A stretch of 25,478 nt of DNA from an uncultured Clostridia bacterium (GTDB taxonomy: Bacteria > Bacillota > Clostridia > Peptostreptococcales > Anaerovoracaceae): NCBI GenBank assembly GCA_934277495.1, contig CAKQUI010000019.1:1-25478 (forward strand), written 5' to 3'. Position numbers and translations under genes: made by a program. Positions 10,593 through 18,949 of the stretch are shown one piece after another. How positions within the stretch are numbered: position 1 is the stretch's first letter; every line of letters begins with the position of its first letter. Below the pieces are notes generated by a model. It ran no database searches. It worked only from the letters and a program-made list of their open reading frames with translations, and was not told the DNA's origin.

Positions 10593-11975
10593 CTACTTAT
10601 CTCTTTCTATATCCCCTATTACGTTCCTGAGCCACCTGCGGCTGAGATATCTCCTGGTCAGAAATATCCCCTTCACTACTTCCTCGGACTTGACTGCCAG
10701 AACTGCGAGGTATACAGGCAGATGGAAGTACAGCGATGCGATGAATGCCAGAGGCACGCCTATGATCCATACTGTACCGACCTCTGTGAACATGGCGAAC
10801 CTGGTGTCTCCGCCGCACCTCAGCGTGCCTGTCACCTGGATACCATTGTACAGCTGCAGCCAGAATGTAGCGCCGTATACGATGAGGATCTTCATGGCGT
10901 AAGCTTCGCCTTCGCTGGTAAAGTCGAAAAGTCCCAGTATCGGCCTTCCGAAAAGTATCGTGCATCCTCCCATGATAACGCCGATCACAAGACCCACTCT
11001 GATGAGTTTGTTCGCTATGTGATAGCCTTCTTCGGTCTTGTTTTCCCCGAGGCGCTGTCCCACCAGTATCAGGACTGCATCGCCAAGACTGAAAGATGCC
11101 ATCGAAAAGATATTGTTGATGGTATTGCATGCCTGTACAGCGGCTCCTGCGCTTATCCCTATACGTGCGAAAGCTGCCACATACATGGATGTGCCCAGTC
11201 CCCACATCGTCTCGTTGATAGTCGTAGGCAGCGAATTTTTTATGATCCTGCCTGCAAGGGCTCTGCTGTATCCGAAATATTCCCTGAAGCTGCCTGCAAT
11301 CCTGTTCCTGAACCCGAATACGAAAACAAGTATCAGGCACATCTCTATGACTCTTGATATGCTTGTAGCCAGCGCTGCGCCTGCAACGCCCATGGCAGGT
11401 GCGCCGAATTTACCGAAGATGAACGTATAATTCAGCACTGTGTTGGTACAGAGAGCCAGAACGCTGGCCACAAGAGGCACCACCGTCTGCTGCGTGGCCC
11501 TCAGCGTCACAGTCAGCGGCTGCGTTACAGCTATCAGCAGGAACGTCGGAGCACAGTACCTGACATACTCTTTCCCCAGATCTATGACTTCAGGGAACTT
11601 AGTGAACACTCTGAGTATCTCCTCCGGGAAAAGCTCCGCTGCAGCAAAAAACAGCAGACCGACACTGAACGTCATCGTGATAGTGAATCCTGCTGTTTTC
11701 TTTATATTCGCAAAATCATCTGCACCGTAAAACTGGGATATGAACGTGGCTGATCCGCTGCAGAATCCGTATACCAGCATCCAGTACACGAAAAATATCT
11801 GTACGGATACTCCTACTGCATTCAGCTCCAGCTCTCCCAGACTCCCCACCATAAGGTTGTCTATCAGATTCAGGCTGGAGCCTATGAGGCTCTGCAGTGC
11901 TATGGGAGCTGCGATAGCTCCCAGCATGCGCATCAGTTTACCGTTGCTTACAGTGTTAAGATTTTCACTTGTCAT
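10593..11975 (-). CDS. MATE family efflux transporter (second copy)
   Basis: This 460-residue, roughly 12-helix membrane protein begins MTSENLNTVSNGKLMRMLGA and continues IAAPIALQSLIGSSLNLIDN, typical of NorM-like MATE proteins. Internal features include FCSGSATFISQFYGA and the second-half repeat AAVQACNTINNIFSMASFSL. It differs clearly from the MATE protein at 1834-3204, so the two are not a recent duplication. The reading frame extends upstream to 12068, but that part is an alternate frame of the preceding gene's acidic tail. The ATG at 11975 overlaps the preceding gene by 11 bp and has only a distant GGAG, so translation is probably coupled. The transported substrate is unknown. Confidence 0.87.
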   Translation of the reverse strand: MTSENLNTVSNGKLMRMLGAIAAPIALQSLIGSSLNLIDNLMVGSLGELELNAVGVSVQIFFVYWMLVYGFCSGSATFISQFYGADDFANIKKTAGFTITMTFSVGLLFFAAAELFPEEILRVFTKFPEVIDLGKEYVRYCAPTFLLIAVTQPLTVTLRATQQTVVPLVASVLALCTNTVLNYTFIFGKFGAPAMGVAGAALATSISRVIEMCLILVFVFGFRNRIAGSFREYFGYSRALAGRIIKNSLPTTINETMWGLGTSMYVAAFARIGISAGAAVQACNTINNIFSMASFSLGDAVLILVGQRLGENKTEEGYHIANKLIRVGLVIGVIMGGCTILFGRPILGLFDFTSEGEAYAMKILIVYGATFWLQLYNGIQVTGTLRCGGDTRFAMFTEVGTVWIIGVPLAFIASLYFHLPVYLAVLAVKSEEVVKGIFLTRRYLSRRWLRNVIGDIERDK

Positions 11976-13275
11976 TTTCTTTTTCGTCTTCTCCTTCTGC
12001 CTGTTCCTGCTCGTTCTCCTGCAGGTCATCCTTTTCTGCCGTCTCCCCGTCTGCCGTCTCCACTTCATCCGGAGTCTTTTCAGGCGTCATGCTCTCCGGA
12101 TCTGCTGTCCTGGCAGGCGCTTCCCCGGTGTTTATATCTTTTTCGTGTTTTATCTTGCTGGCTCTGATACTGACGTTCCTGTTGCCTGTATCCGACATCA
12201 GTACATAAAGCAGCATTATCGCTACAGCTATCAGCCCCAGATATTCGATGACGAAACCACGGCTGTAGAGCACTGCCACGATACCCATGATACCGCTTAT
12301 GCAGTACATCAGCATGACCGAACGCCTCTGTCCGAAACCTGCTCTCATTATCCTGTGATGCAGATGCTCCTTGTCAGCCATTCCGATAGGCTGGTGCCTC
12401 ACCACTCTCCTGACGATGGCGAAAGCCGTGTCGAATATAGGCAGACCCAGCACCAGTGCCGGTATGACCACTATGACCATCGTTGCGCTCTTTACTGTTC
12501 CAAGTATGGAAAACGCCGCTATTGCAAAGCCCAGCAGCTGTGAACCTCCGTCTCCCATGAAGATCTTCGCCGGGTGGAAATTGTACGGCAGAAAACCCAG
12601 AGCTCCCCCTGCTATGGCAAGCATGGCAAAAGTCGGCACATACTGTCCGTGTATATACGCTACATATCCTATACATAGCGCCGATATCGCAGAAGTGCCT
12701 GCCGCCAGTCCGTCAAGGCCGTCTATCAGGTTCACTGCATTGGTTATGCCTACGAGCCAGAGTACTGTGAAGATGAAACATGCTACATCTCCCAGCATCA
12801 TATTGCCCGGACCGAAATAGTTCGTTATGAACTCGACTCTCAGTCCCATAGCAAAGACTATCACTGCACAAGCTGTCTGTCCGGCGAGTTTGACTACCGG
12901 CTTGAGGTTTTTAAGATCGTCTGCAAGCCCAAGGATATATATCAGTACACATCCCAACATGGCAGCAGCGACGTCACGGTCAGTTATGGACGTATGCTCT
13001 ATGAGCCTGCTGCTCTTCGCTGCCAGATCGGCCAGCACTGTTTTGTATTCCCCGGAAAGCAGCAGCAGTGATACCATGATCCCTGCCAGTATTGCTATAC
13101 CTCCGAATCTTGGCATGGCTGTAGTGTGCATGCGCCGTCCGTCCTTGGGTATGTCCATCGCTCCAATCCTTGGTGCGACTTTTATCGCCATAGGCGTCAC
13201 CACTATCGCTGCTATGAATGCAACGAAAAAGGTCTCCGCCATAAGTTTCCAAAGTTCGATACTGGTTTCTGTCAC
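11965..13275 (-). CDS. TagO/WecA-type undecaprenyl-phosphate sugar-1-phosphate transferase
   Basis: This 436-residue polytopic membrane enzyme of the MraY/WecA superfamily transfers a sugar-1-phosphate (usually GlcNAc-1-P) to undecaprenyl phosphate, the first step of teichoic acid or surface polysaccharide synthesis. Family motifs are all present: ADDLKNL (residues 118-124), NAVNLIDGLDGLA (179-191), FMGDGGSQ (239-246) and HLHHRI (304-309), the last marking the WecA/TagO rather than the MraY branch. Residues from about 378 to the end form an acidic, Glu/Asp-rich cytoplasmic tail absent from typical members. The start is GTG at 13275, eight bases after GGAG. The gene lies 3 bp after the dCMP deaminase gene and overlaps the MATE gene. 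Confidence 0.9.
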   Translation of the reverse strand: MTETSIELWKLMAETFFVAFIAAIVVTPMAIKVAPRIGAMDIPKDGRRMHTTAMPRFGGIAILAGIMVSLLLLSGEYKTVLADLAAKSSRLIEHTSITDRDVAAAMLGCVLIYILGLADDLKNLKPVVKLAGQTACAVIVFAMGLRVEFITNYFGPGNMMLGDVACFIFTVLWLVGITNAVNLIDGLDGLAAGTSAISALCIGYVAYIHGQYVPTFAMLAIAGGALGFLPYNFHPAKIFMGDGGSQLLGFAIAAFSILGTVKSATMVIVVIPALVLGLPIFDTAFAIVRRVVRHQPIGMADKEHLHHRIMRAGFGQRRSVMLMYCISGIMGIVAVLYSRGFVIEYLGLIAVAIMLLYVLMSDTGNRNVSIRASKIKHEKDINTGEAPARTADPESMTPEKTPDEVETADGETAEKDDLQENEQEQAEGEDEKENDK

Positions 13276-13278
13276 TGT

Positions 13279-13734
13279 TTATTCTCCTAACATCACTATC
13301 CTGAGCCCGGCTTCTTTGAGTATCTCCACCGACAGCTTGTCCGGATAGCCTTCTTTGACTGTTATCTTTTCGATTCCTGCATTTATTATCATCTTGGCGC
13401 AGATAACGCAGGGCTGGTGTGTTATATAGATGGATGCACCCTCGATGCTCTGTCCCAGCGTGGCTGCCTGTATTATAGCGTTCTGCTCGGCATGCAGGGC
13501 TCTGCAAAGCTCGTGCTTTTCGCCTGAAGGTATGCCCATCTGCTGTCTGAGACAGCCGCCTTCCCTGTCGCCGCAGTGCTCAAGCCCTCTCGGAGCTCCG
13601 TTGTATCCTGTTGCGACGATGTGTCTGTCTTTGACTATCACAGCACCTACATGGCGTCTGAGACATGTCGAACGCTTTGCTGTGACTTCTGCCATCTCCA
13701 TAAAATATTCATCCCAGCTGGGTCTTTTATCCAT
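13279..13734 (-). CDS. comEB: dCMP deaminase (ComEB family)
   Basis: This 151-residue zinc-dependent deaminase has the catalytic HAEQNA motif (residues 81-86) and PCVICAK (108-114), where H81, C109 and C112 bind zinc and E83 is the proton shuttle. The TGYNGAPRG segment and the cysteine-rich insert [12 protein letters not shown] are typical of the dCMP deaminase/ComEB group. It converts dCMP to dUMP for thymidylate synthesis; a role in DNA uptake has been suggested only from its location in Bacillus. The ATG lies six bases after AGGAG. It opens a three-gene run with the TagO-like enzyme and a MATE transporter. Confidence 0.92.
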   Translation of the reverse strand: MDKRPSWDEYFMEMAEVTAKRSTCLRRHVGAVIVKDRHIVATGYNGAPRGLEHCGDREGGCLRQQMGIPSGEKHELCRALHAEQNAIIQAATLGQSIEGASIYITHQPCVICAKMIINAGIEKITVKEGYPDKLSVEILKEAGLRIVMLGE

Positions 13735-13773
13735 ATCATTCTCCTTGTGATGATGTTATCCACGATTCCGGTA

Positions 13774-13792
13774 ATTATACCATCATATGATG
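13774..13792 (-). promoter_or_regulatory. Candidate promoter -10 with adjacent palindrome before the deaminase operon
   Basis: On the minus strand a TATAAT (13774-13779) lies 40 bp before the deaminase start. The -35 region is poor. Immediately upstream is the perfect 12-bp palindrome CATCATATGATG (13781-13792), which may be an operator that makes up for the weak -35. Confidence 0.42.
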
Positions 13793-13836
13793 TTTATTGT
13801 GTGTCGTATCTTGTATATCCTGTACAGATCCTGTGT

Positions 13837-14625
13837 TCAATAGTAGACTTCTGCCAGATAAAGTCCGTAGGGCGGCGCTGTGTGTCCTGCCTTGCGTCTG
13901 TCTCTGGCCTCGATGATGTCCGGCATATCCGCAGCGCTTATCCTGCCCATGCCTGTGTCAACGAGAGTCCCTGTGATTATCCTCACCATATTGTAAAGGA
14001 ACCCGTCTCCGCTGACGTGTATCTCGATGAGCCTGCCCTCCGGGTCATCGGCAAGATCTGTTTCTTTCACCTGGATGTCATATATCGTCCTGACCGTAGT
14101 CTCCCGGACGTTCCCTCCGGAGGATTCGAAGGATTTGAAATCATGAGTGCCTTTTATGGCTTCTGCTGCTTTTTTCATGGCCTCTGTGTCCAGGCTGTCC
14201 GGCACATGATAGACATAATTCCGCATGAATATGTCTGTATTTTTCGTGTTCCTTATCCTGTAGATATATTTCTTGCCTTTCGAATCGAATCTGGCGTGAA
14301 AATCCAGAGGCTTCTCCTCGGCGCTGACTATCCTCACAGGCGCTATGGCGAAAGAGCCGTTTTCTTTTGACGCCAGGGCGTTGTTGATCACCATGGCCAG
14401 CCGATCTTCCGGTATCCCGGATTCTATCTGGAAAGACGCCCGCTGCCCGTAGGCGTGCACTCCTGCGTCTGTCCTGCTGGTGCCGTTCACTGTGATATCT
14501 GTTTTGAAAAAGCTGCTGAGGACATTTTCAAGATGCCCCTGGACTGTCAGTGCTTCCGGCTGGCGCTGCCACCCATGGAACACCGAACCATCGTATGCGA
14601 TAGTCAGCAGAAAATTTCTCTTCAT
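13837..14625 (-). CDS. truA: tRNA pseudouridine(38-40) synthase TruA
   Basis: This 262-residue enzyme has the N-terminal LTIAYDGSVFHGWQRQP, the catalytic aspartate D53 in GTSRTDAGVHAYGQ, and the C-terminal GDGFLYNMVRIITGTLVDTG motif. All are diagnostic of TruA, which isomerises uridines 38-40 in the anticodon arm of many tRNAs. Length is normal. The ATG has a GAGGG about ten bases upstream. It lies 45 bp after the prepilin-peptidase-like gene on the same strand. Confidence 0.97.
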   Translation of the reverse strand: MKRNFLLTIAYDGSVFHGWQRQPEALTVQGHLENVLSSFFKTDITVNGTSRTDAGVHAYGQRASFQIESGIPEDRLAMVINNALASKENGSFAIAPVRIVSAEEKPLDFHARFDSKGKKYIYRIRNTKNTDIFMRNYVYHVPDSLDTEAMKKAAEAIKGTHDFKSFESSGGNVRETTVRTIYDIQVKETDLADDPEGRLIEIHVSGDGFLYNMVRIITGTLVDTGMGRISAADMPDIIEARDRRKAGHTAPPYGLYLAEVYY

Positions 14626-14670
14626 AAGTTCTTTTCCCTCTATTATATATTAAATTTCACGTTTTTTCAT

Positions 14671-15378
14671 CTAAAATCCGCTGGTCAACGGCTGCATCAG
14701 CACCGGCCAGACTATGAATATATAGAATATCCCCCAGCCGCAGATGTGCGGACCGAAAGGTTTTCTGTCATATTTGCCGTATTTTCTGCGTGCCAGTCCC
14801 ACTGCAGCCATGATGCCGCTGGAAAGCGATGCTCCGATCAGCACCACAACAGTCCCGGTCACTCCCAGTACAAGCCCAAGGGATGCAAACAGCTTCACAT
14901 CTCCGAATCCCAGCGCTTCCCTGCCTGCCGCAGCTCCGCCTATGATGCCGGTCAGCAGCATGACGCCGCCTCCGATGAGTGCACCAAGAAGCAGCTGTTT
15001 CACACCGTGGTGCCATGGGATGAATCCCACAGACGAAAGCGCCAGCATTATCACGAACTGATCGGGTATCACCATGTATTTCAGATCAGCAAGGCCTATT
15101 ATGAGCATAGCCCAGCATGCAAAAAGTCCGGCAGCTGCGAACTGCAGGTCGAAAAAAGTCAGCCTCACCAGCAGACATGAAAATCCCGCTGCATAGATCC
15201 ACCGCCATGGAAAGCCTTTGACACGCTGCACATATGGGTCCGTCAGTTCCTGCGGCGGCTTTTCACCGTAGTCGCACAGCCATGACGCCGGCATCCTGTT
15301 GAAAATATATACTGCTCCGAAGCCTGCCGCCACGCCGGCTGCCAGGCTCACTGCTATTTTTATGATTACAGGAAGCAA
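14671..15378 (-). CDS. Prepilin peptidase-like A24 family aspartyl protease
   Basis: This 235-residue membrane protein has about six or seven helices and the two catalytic aspartates of family A24: D98 in GLADLKYMVIPD and D160 in GFGDVK. Such enzymes cleave leader peptides of type IV pilins or competence pseudopilins. It lacks the N-terminal zinc-cysteine methyltransferase domain of full PilD/ComC enzymes. The N-terminal half instead carries FNRMPASWLCDYGEKPP, so it may act on pilin-like substrates without N-methylation. The start is TTG at 15378, seven bases after GGAG. No pilin genes are visible nearby. Confidence 0.85.
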   Translation of the reverse strand: MLPVIIKIAVSLAAGVAAGFGAVYIFNRMPASWLCDYGEKPPQELTDPYVQRVKGFPWRWIYAAGFSCLLVRLTFFDLQFAAAGLFACWAMLIIGLADLKYMVIPDQFVIMLALSSVGFIPWHHGVKQLLLGALIGGGVMLLTGIIGGAAAGREALGFGDVKLFASLGLVLGVTGTVVVLIGASLSSGIMAAVGLARRKYGKYDRKPFGPHICGWGIFYIFIVWPVLMQPLTSGF

Positions 15379-15695
15379 TAGTTTTCTCCTTTTCTTTCAT
15401 AAGTATCATGCTAATTCTAACATACACTGACATGATTTACTATAATTATGGTCAACACTTCATGTGATTTTATACAAAATCTGACAGATGCCGGCGATTT
15501 TGAGCGGTTTTATGCACTCTTGCGCAGGTTTTCCACCTCCTGCTGGTCTATTTTGTCGTTTTATGTTGAAAGCCGTCGCACGATTGCAGTGAAAATATGC
15601 ACCTTTTTAATTTAAAATCAATTTAGGAGTTATGTGTTTGAAAAAAGAACCACTATATTTTATCATCTGCAGATGAACAGTAACAGGAGTAGGAC
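15379..15695. other. Intergenic region between the divergent peptidase and receiver-HPt genes
   Basis: This 317-bp AT-rich stretch holds no convincing gene. On the minus strand TGTTAGAAT (-10 at 15414-15419) is a candidate extended -10 for the peptidase gene. On the plus strand a TATAAT-like element near 15440 and TATATT near 15654 have poor -35 partners. A 14-codon open frame (MCLKKEPLYFIICR) begins after AGGAG near 15630 and ends before the receiver gene; it might be a leader peptide but is too short to judge. I see no clear riboswitch. Confidence 0.4.
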
Positions 15696-16499
15696 ATGGG
15701 AACAATTAAAAACAGAGACGAGTTTATTGCCCTGGTCGTTGAGGACAATTTCTCGAATTACGAAATCGCAAAATCATTTCTGAATGAGATAGGCGTATGC
15801 TGTGAGAACGCTTTTGACGGTATAGAAGCCATCGAAATGTGCCGTGACAGGGGGACAGGCTATTATTCACTTATACTTATGGATATCAATCTGCCACGTC
15901 TGAACGGCATACAGACAACGAAAAGGATCCGCAGCATCACTGAAAAGACCCCTGTGATCGCCATGACTGCGTACAGCAAGGATTCGCACTTCATGAATCT
16001 GGCTTATGATATGTTCGATGCTGTCATTTCAAAGCCTTTCAGCTACGCCAAATTCAATGCTGTCATTTCGCCTTACATACCCGTCGGCACATCGAAAGAT
16101 CCCGAAAGAGCTGTATGCAGCACCGGACCCGCTGCAGCAGATCCTGCCGGGATAAATGCCAACGTGTGTGATGTGACTCAGGGCATATCGAACATGGGCG
16201 GCAACGCCGACCTTTTCATAAAACACTTCAACAACTTCAAATACAACAACGTGGATCTTGCAGTCAGACTCAGGAATCACATCGACGGCAAACAGTACCG
16301 GGAAGCGGCTACGCTATGCCATTCCACGAAGGGCGTTTCCGGCATGCTGGCACTTTCCGACATCTACAACGAAGTCATCGACCTGGAAAGCGTGCTCACT
16401 GACAAAACGTCGCTGACAGAAGATGAAGCCCGCATCACTGATGATCTGCTTTCATCCATATCCGACAGTATACGGCAGATATGTATGATACGTCTGTGA
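15696..16499 (+). CDS. Orphan response regulator with receiver and HPt domains
   Basis: The 267-residue protein begins with a receiver domain: acidic pair E16-D17, phospho-acceptor D63 in LILMDINLPRLNG, T91 in VIAMTAYSKD, and K113 in ISKPF. After a linker rich in Ala/Pro (about 130-155) comes a helical histidine phosphotransfer domain with H209 in CHSTKGVSGMLAL. There is no DNA-binding or enzymatic output domain. Such proteins relay phosphate between a hybrid kinase and a final regulator, but no kinase is visible in the window. The ATG has GGAG six bases upstream, and the gene is transcribed alone and closed by a strong terminator. Confidence 0.9.
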   Translation: MGTIKNRDEFIALVVEDNFSNYEIAKSFLNEIGVCCENAFDGIEAIEMCRDRGTGYYSLILMDINLPRLNGIQTTKRIRSITEKTPVIAMTAYSKDSHFMNLAYDMFDAVISKPFSYAKFNAVISPYIPVGTSKDPERAVCSTGPAAADPAGINANVCDVTQGISNMGGNADLFIKHFNNFKYNNVDLAVRLRNHIDGKQYREAATLCHSTKGVSGMLALSDIYNEVIDLESVLTDKTSLTEDEARITDDLLSSISDSIRQICMIRL

Positions 16500-16550
16500 T
16501 ATGCAGACCTGCAGGCGCAGGGCAGCGGAAGACGAGGCGCTATGACAGCA

Positions 16551-16600
16551 AACAGGGCAGACAGGTTATAATATGTATTCCTGTCTGCCCTGTTTTATTG
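16551..16600 (+). terminator. Intrinsic terminator after the receiver-HPt gene
   Basis: AACAGGGCAGACAGG (16551-16565) pairs perfectly over 15 bp with 16580-16594 around a 14-nt AT-rich loop. TTATT follows directly on the plus strand, extending the T-rich end of the stem. On the minus strand the following bases are mixed, so it mainly serves the plus-strand gene. Confidence 0.88.
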
Positions 16601-16695
16601 TCTCGCAGGAAACCTCTGTTCCGGTGTTTCCGGGACACCGTCGGAAGTTTCACTGCGGATCCATGTTTATTTTTCGCAGGTGACCTGCACCCGTG

Positions 16696-17703
16696 CTATC
16701 TGAAACTCATCTGAAGGTCGCCTGAGTCGAGTTTCACCTTGATGGTATACTGACGGTCTTTGACGTGATGCGCTCCCTTGCTGTCATGCGAGTCCTCATC
16801 GTCGTCATCATCTCTGTCGATGCTGATCTCTCCGCTGCGGACATCTGTCACCAGCTCGTAGGCGTCTCTGCTGAGCTCCGTCTCTATATCCACATCGCCG
16901 GACTTTGCACTTACGTCAGTCGTGCCTTTCAGGACGCCCTGTATATTGCAGTCTCCGGAGACTGTAACGGCTTTGAGATATCTGCTGGATATACCTTCGA
17001 CGTCCACTTCTCCGGAATCTGCGCTTATATCTGAGTCTGCAACGTTCATGTCTTTCAGCATGATGTCGCCGGAGCTGCTTTTAAGTTTCAGGCTTCTGCC
17101 TTCGGAACTTTCGATATCCGTGTCACCGCTGCCGGCTTTGATATCTGCCTTGTCGAAATGCACTGACTTCATGTCGAGATCTCCCGAACCGCAGTCTGCC
17201 GAAATATCACTGACATTCACATCGCTGATGCTGTAATCGCCGCCGGAACCGTCTATATCTATGCTTTTCAGCGTCCAGTCGCTGCCGCAGAATACCTCGA
17301 CGCCGGGATAAGTATCTTTCCCGCTGAGATTGATCACTCCGCTGTCTCCAGCTTTGTATTTTATATAAAGAACCCCTTTTTCTATATACATCTCCGGAGC
17401 TTTCACATTTTTGCCCGAAGTCGATCTTGTCTTTGATGAGTCCCCGCTGCAGATCGTGACATCTGCGTCGCCTTCGATCTTTATCCGGTCGAAGAGCTGG
17501 CCCGATGAAGTTTTCTTTACATCGGAAGTATCCAGATACACAGTTTTCAGCTCATCTGACGGAGCAACGAACCATACGTATCGGTTGGATATCCTGCTCA
17601 GCCCCGAAATGCCTCCGGTCACGAATCCTGTGATGGATATGACGCAGCCTGCTGCAAATACTATGGCGCATATCAGCAGAAATCTTCTCATTCCTTTTGA
17701 CAT
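16696..17703 (-). CDS. DUF4097-type beta-repeat membrane-anchored protein
   Basis: This 335-residue protein has an N-terminal membrane anchor (FLLICAIVFAAGCVISITGF) and a long outside region. That region is built of short beta-strand repeats with recurring SGD units (GSGDLDMKS, GSGDTDIES, SSGDIMLKD, DSGEVDVEG, KSGDVDIET, RSGEISIDR), characteristic of DUF4097 putative adhesin-like beta-helix proteins. A DDDDDED stretch lies near the C-terminus. Function is not established; in Firmicutes these proteins follow PadR and DUF1700 genes and are linked to envelope stress. The ATG directly follows the TAA stop of the DUF1700 gene, with GGGGGTGG as ribosome binding site. Confidence 0.88.
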   Translation of the reverse strand: MSKGMRRFLLICAIVFAAGCVISITGFVTGGISGLSRISNRYVWFVAPSDELKTVYLDTSDVKKTSSGQLFDRIKIEGDADVTICSGDSSKTRSTSGKNVKAPEMYIEKGVLYIKYKAGDSGVINLSGKDTYPGVEVFCGSDWTLKSIDIDGSGGDYSISDVNVSDISADCGSGDLDMKSVHFDKADIKAGSGDTDIESSEGRSLKLKSSSGDIMLKDMNVADSDISADSGEVDVEGISSRYLKAVTVSGDCNIQGVLKGTTDVSAKSGDVDIETELSRDAYELVTDVRSGEISIDRDDDDDEDSHDSKGAHHVKDRQYTIKVKLDSGDLQMSFR

Positions 17704-18420
17704 TTATTCCACCCCCCTGTTTTCCTCATGTTCCTCAGCATCATGCTGCTGAAGGTCGCACTCAAATGTCGATGTGCTGCGGTCTGTGCTGTTCCTGTAC
17801 TTCCAGCTGCCTGCATCTGCCTCTGCCATGAATCTCCTGGCATGTTTTTTCTCACTGCGCCTGTGCACCATCCTTGCCGATGCTCTTACGACAGCTCTGA
17901 CTCCTGCTACTGCGCCGGCCCCCGCTGCTGCCATCAGTGCCAGAAGTGCTGCGCCACCTCCTATGAAAAGAAGCGCTGATGAAAATGCTGCCGGTATCGC
18001 CATGACGCCCATCACGATGCTCGCCACTGCAAAGGCTACCACGCCTATGATGGCAGCGAACACGCCGGCAACGACACTGATGAATACGGCAAAGACAGTT
18101 ATCGCTGCTGCCACAAGCATCACCGCCAGAGGTATGGAAAGCGGAGCCGAACATATACCGATGATTATCCACCATACCGCTGACAGTCCCGTCTTTACCG
18201 GCTGCGGCTCCTCACCATCAAGAAGTCTTGCTGCATAATCGGACTTTATCTGTGCTGCAATGCGTTTAGGGCTTCCCAGTTCCCCGATGAGTTCCTGTTC
18301 ATGTTCAGGTCCCGCCTCATCAAAATACTCTTCATAATATTCTATTGCAGCTTCACGCTCCTCTGCCGGCAGTTTAGCCAGTTCCCTGCGGAGCTTTTTT
18401 ATAAATTCCTTTCTGGTCAT
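17704..18420 (-). CDS. DUF1700 family membrane protein
   Basis: This 238-residue protein begins MTRKEFIKKLRRELAKLPAE and continues with the IEYYEEYFDEAG motif and a short ELGSPKRIAAQIK helix, the usual DUF1700 N-terminal domain. Three or four glycine/alanine-rich membrane segments follow from about residue 78 to 180, then a basic, polar cytoplasmic tail. The family is the regular partner of PadR regulators and may act as an anti-regulator or sensor; that role is inferred. Its start overlaps the PadR stop in an ATGA arrangement. Confidence 0.9.
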   Translation of the reverse strand: MTRKEFIKKLRRELAKLPAEEREAAIEYYEEYFDEAGPEHEQELIGELGSPKRIAAQIKSDYAARLLDGEEPQPVKTGLSAVWWIIIGICSAPLSIPLAVMLVAAAITVFAVFISVVAGVFAAIIGVVAFAVASIVMGVMAIPAAFSSALLFIGGGAALLALMAAAGAGAVAGVRAVVRASARMVHRRSEKKHARRFMAEADAGSWKYRNSTDRSTSTFECDLQQHDAEEHEENRGVE

Positions 18421-18848
18421 CTTCTCTCACCTCCGTCTGATACATCCCGGTCTGCACCGCTGCTTTCTGATCCGGCCGCTGAACTGTCAGCACTGTCATC
18501 ATCCGGAGATGCCGTATCACTATTGCCTGCCATCTGCTGCCCGGCCTCACCGAGCAAAATATCGATGGCGGCCTTGTGGTCCTGCCACTGGATACGGTAT
18601 TCTTCCAGCTGTTTCCTGCCGGCATCTGTTATCGAATAGTACCGCCTGTTCCTGCCCTGATAAGGCTCATCGTACGTCATGCAGAGATTTTCCTTCTGCA
18701 GCCTCCTCAGCACAGGATACAGTGTCGATTCAGAAATCATTATCGCCCGCTTGAATTCCTGCGTTATCTCATACCCGTAGGTGTCGCCCCTGCTCAATAT
18801 AGCAAGTGCGCACGCATCAAGCAGCTTTGATTCGATCTTGAATGCCAT
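18417..18848 (-). CDS. PadR family transcriptional regulator
   Basis: The first 95 residues form the PadR winged helix: LLDACALAILSRGDTYGYEI, the recognition region ISESTLYPVLRRLQKENL, and the wing NRRYYSITDAGRKQLEEY. A short dimerisation helix follows. Residues 106-143 are an unusual low-complexity Ser/Asp/Gly tail. The ATG lies after AGGAGGGGG. It is the first gene of an operon with DUF1700 and DUF4097 genes. A dyad overlapping its own promoter suggests that it represses itself. Confidence 0.93.
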   Translation of the reverse strand: MAFKIESKLLDACALAILSRGDTYGYEITQEFKRAIMISESTLYPVLRRLQKENLCMTYDEPYQGRNRRYYSITDAGRKQLEEYRIQWQDHKAAIDILLGEAGQQMAGNSDTASPDDDSADSSAAGSESSGADRDVSDGGERR

Positions 18849-18874
18849 ACTGCCCCCTCCTGTTGTTTAATCGA

Positions 18875-18925
18875 ATAGTATTATTTGATATTCAATACTA
18901 TACAGCGTATAATATCGTTTGTCAA
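18875..18925 (-). promoter_or_regulatory. PadR operon promoter with overlapping dyad operator
   Basis: On the minus strand a perfect TTGACA (18920-18925), 17-bp spacer and TATAGT (18897-18902) form a near-consensus promoter. The dyad ATAGTATT (18894-18901, minus) and AATACTAT (18875-18882, minus) has 8-bp perfect arms and overlaps the -10 and start region. A smaller TTGA-ATA-TCAA dyad lies inside it. Placement over the -10 is what is expected of an autorepressor such as PadR. Confidence 0.75.
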
Positions 18926-18949
18926 CAAGATAACGGCAGAAAACAGATT

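Noticed and set aside
10495..10902. A plus-strand open frame starting after GGAGG in the hairpin loop
   Set aside because: The ribosome binding site is one base from the ATG, and most of the frame is antisense to the MATE gene with no recognisable family.
11976..12068. N-terminal extension of the second MATE protein
   Set aside because: It is a basic low-complexity frame antiparallel in content to the acidic tail of the TagO-like gene, and MATE proteins normally start near the ATG at 11975.
15480..15600. Minus-strand fragment reading DQQEVENLRKSA in the receiver-peptidase intergenic region
   Set aside because: It is only 16 codons between stops with no start codon or ribosome binding site; it is probably chance, though a gene remnant cannot be excluded.
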